Made by a program: the position numbers and the translations under genes
The notes under the pieces: generated by a model
Databases searched by the model: none
Seen by the model: only the letters and a program-made list of their open reading frames with translations
Told to the model about the DNA's origin: nothing
DNA from: Pseudomonas arsenicoxydans
Lineage (GTDB): Bacteria; Pseudomonadota; Gammaproteobacteria; Pseudomonadales; Pseudomonadaceae
Assembly: GCF_006438915.1 (NCBI RefSeq)
Contig: NZ_RCZE01000001.1
Span: forward strand, 482,325 to 546,324
Direction of reading: 5' to 3'
DNA: 64,000 bases
Shown here: one piece after another, positions 62,614 to 64,000 of the stretch
Layout of the letters: each line of letters opens with the position of its first letter
Position numbering within the stretch: the stretch's first letter is position 1

Positions 62614-63135
62614 TTAAGCGCGAGGCTTGACCGTCCCGCAATCCTGTCCCAGCCAGACGGCGCGACTTTCCAGGCTGCCCTTTTGCTGGATGCCGGTGGC
62701 GTTGAAGGTGCCGTTGACCTTGGTGGTGAACTCACGGTCGCTGAGGAACGTAGCAACACCCGCCCCTTGCGCCTTCGGACAGCTGAAACGGAATTTCCAC
62801 TGGTTGCCAGTACGGTCGGTGATTTCCTGTTTGCAGCCCGATTGCGGGTCGGTCAGAGGAATGTTGTCGGTCTTCACCTGTTCGGGCGTCAGGCACGCCC
62901 GAATCCCTTTGCCGCCCATAGTGATCCCCTGCTTCTCCAATTGCGCGCGCTGTTGCGGGGTCATCTGGCTCTGCAACTGTCCAAGGATCAGCTGCAAGTC
63001 CGGCAGATTCTGGTTATCGACCTGCATGTTGCTGGTGGTCAATTCCCACAACCCGGGTTGCAGCATCTGTGCCTGAGCCGCCACAGGAAGTGACACACCA
63101 ATTGCCATGGCCAAACCCAGCAGACGAACGTTCAT
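62614..63135 (-). CDS. DUF3617 family protein, exported
   Basis: This 173-residue protein has a signal peptide (MNVRLLGLAMAIGVSLPVAAQA, cleaved after AQA). The DUF3617 opening MLQPGLWELTTSNMQVDNQ follows. It has the family's CLTPEQVK segment near residue 82 and paired cysteines (IRACL, SGCKQ, FSCPK, QDCGT). The function is unknown; the family is periplasmic. GGAGTTACTCG lies before the ATG. It is divergent from cardiolipin synthase and convergent with the ThrRS-like gene. Confidence 0.85.
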   Translation of the reverse strand: MNVRLLGLAMAIGVSLPVAAQAQMLQPGLWELTTSNMQVDNQNLPDLQLILGQLQSQMTPQQRAQLEKQGITMGGKGIRACLTPEQVKTDNIPLTDPQSGCKQEITDRTGNQWKFRFSCPKAQGAGVATFLSDREFTTKVNGTFNATGIQQKGSLESRAVWLGQDCGTVKPRA

Positions 63136-63267
63136 CGAGTAACTCCTGATCAGTTGTGGCCGTTAGACGCCGAGCATCGGCTTCAGTTCATGGGCCAATT
63201 AAATAGCGACATTTTGCACGGAACATGGTCTGTTAAGCACTGAATCTTCAGGAGCAAGGCTGCCCCC

Positions 63268-64000
63268 ATGGATTACTTTGGACCGCACATTTTCGGCTAC
63301 ACCATTGCACTGCTTCACACACTGGGCCTGATCGCTGCCATCCACGCGGTGCTCACCGTCCGCACCGCCCAGGGATCGATCGCCTGGGCGCTTTCGCTGG
63401 TGTTCATGCCTTACCTCACGCTCATCCCGTATCTGGTCTTCGGCCGCAGTACCTTCGATGGCTACATCAAGGCGCGGCGCCAAGCCAACGAAGAGATGCG
63501 CAAGGCCATCTCCGAGCTCAACTGGCGCCCCTGGGTCGAGGAGGCACTGACCGCTCGCGCCTCCAATGCCTACGCGTCGTTACGGGCGATGCCGAAGCTG
63601 GGCCGAATGCCATGCCTGGCGAACAACGAAGTGCACTTGTTGATCAACGGCCAAGCCACGTTTGATTCGATTTTCGACGCCATCAGCCAGGCGAAAGAGG
63701 CCGTGCTGATTCAGTTTTTCATCATCCACGATGATCGTCTCGGCCAGCGCCTGCAAAATCTGCTGCTGAAAAAAGCGGCCGAGGGCGTCGCTATTTACCT
63801 GCTATATGACCGCATCGGCAGCCATACCCTGCCCCATAGTTATGTGCAGTCGTTGCGCGATGCCGGCGTCGAAGTCAAAGCGTTCGCCACTCGCAGTGGC
63901 TGGCTTAACCGCTTCCAGGTGAATTTCCGCAACCACCGCAAGATCGTGGTGGTCGATGGCGTGCTGGGATTCGTTGGCGGGCATAACGTTGGCGACGAGT
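63268..64000 (+). CDS. cls: Cardiolipin synthase (partial, 3' end off the window)
   Basis: This is the first 244 residues of a phospholipase-D-fold cardiolipin synthase. Two N-terminal membrane helices ([21 protein letters not shown] and [22 protein letters not shown]) match the ClsA type. The first HKD motif reads [19 protein letters not shown] at about residues 222-240; the second lies beyond the window. It joins two phosphatidylglycerol molecules into cardiolipin at the inner membrane. AGGAG stands upstream of the ATG at 63268, with a second purine run closer. Confidence 0.95.
   Translation, partial: MDYFGPHIFGYTIALLHTLGLIAAIHAVLTVRTAQGSIAWALSLVFMPYLTLIPYLVFGRSTFDGYIKARRQANEEMRKAISELNWRPWVEEALTARASNAYASLRAMPKLGRMPCLANNEVHLLINGQATFDSIFDAISQAKEAVLIQFFIIHDDRLGQRLQNLLLKKAAEGVAIYLLYDRIGSHTLPHSYVQSLRDAGVEVKAFATRSGWLNRFQVNFRNHRKIVVVDGVLGFVGGHNVGDE

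Overview
The window looks like chromosome of a fluorescent Pseudomonas (P. fluorescens group). It is GC-rich and carries many dispersed REP-type inverted repeats with the core GTGGGAGCGGGCTTGCTCGC. Its gene order (purEK; LysR/aspA; the two-gene pyruvate carboxylase with a LysR gene; an RpiR gene; a GGDEF/EAL gene; uvrD; and later a COG0523/amiA/folE2 zinc block) matches, from memory, stretches of the P. aeruginosa chromosome near PA5423-PA5443 and PA5535-PA5541. No tRNA, rRNA, CRISPR array, integrase or intact insertion sequence was seen.

Layout. 1-4.1 kb: 5'-truncated-by-window MHS-family transporter, YciA-type thioesterase, hexose-6-phosphate mutarotase, a DUF3299 lipid/periplasm-type protein and a small YeaQ-type membrane protein. 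4.1-5.7 kb: purEK operon with a terminator-like hairpin in its leader. 5.8-7.9 kb: AT-rich accessory patch with two paralogous metzincin-type zinc proteases. 7.9-14.7 kb: LysR regulator divergent from aspA, an AGCS amino-acid symporter, cytoplasmic asparaginase and an AraC regulator, that is, Asp/Asn catabolism and uptake. 14.9-17.1 kb: acetylpolyamine deacetylase plus polyamine-binding protein. 17.2-26.7 kb: two tandem ~1,500-residue dermonecrotic-toxin-like (DUF6543-type) proteins separated by a small inverted-repeat element. 26.7-30.1 kb: MocR/PdxR-type regulator divergent from a PaiB-type protein and two GNAT acetyltransferases. 30.3-35.7 kb: two tandem type V autotransporters, the second with a shortened passenger. 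35.9-40.3 kb: pycBA and a divergent LysR gene. 40.7-47 kb: HexR-like regulator, a GGDEF/EAL protein and uvrD. 47-53 kb: assorted housekeeping genes (EamA, Tim44-like, SUKH, KefB-type antiporter, thioesterase, pdxY, DUF3301).

53.2-62.6 kb is a zinc-starvation locus: two COG0523 GTPases (one zigA-like), a frameshifted DUF1826 gene, two small secreted proteins, an AmiA amidase, the zinc-independent folate enzyme FolE2, a metal ABC transporter (ATPase, permease, binding protein in overlapping frames), and a threonyl-tRNA-synthetase-like protein that has lost its whole catalytic domain. Two Zur-box-like palindromes sit in the two divergent promoter regions. The window ends with a DUF3617 protein and the 5' part of cardiolipin synthase.

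The observations most worth a second look are: a 12-bp-periodic cluster of perfect DnaA-box nonamers inside the MocR-type gene; the catalytic-domain-less ThrRS paralogue in the zinc locus; the paired metzincins; the giant tandem toxin-like proteins and the MITE-like element between them; and the terminator-like hairpin in the purE leader.
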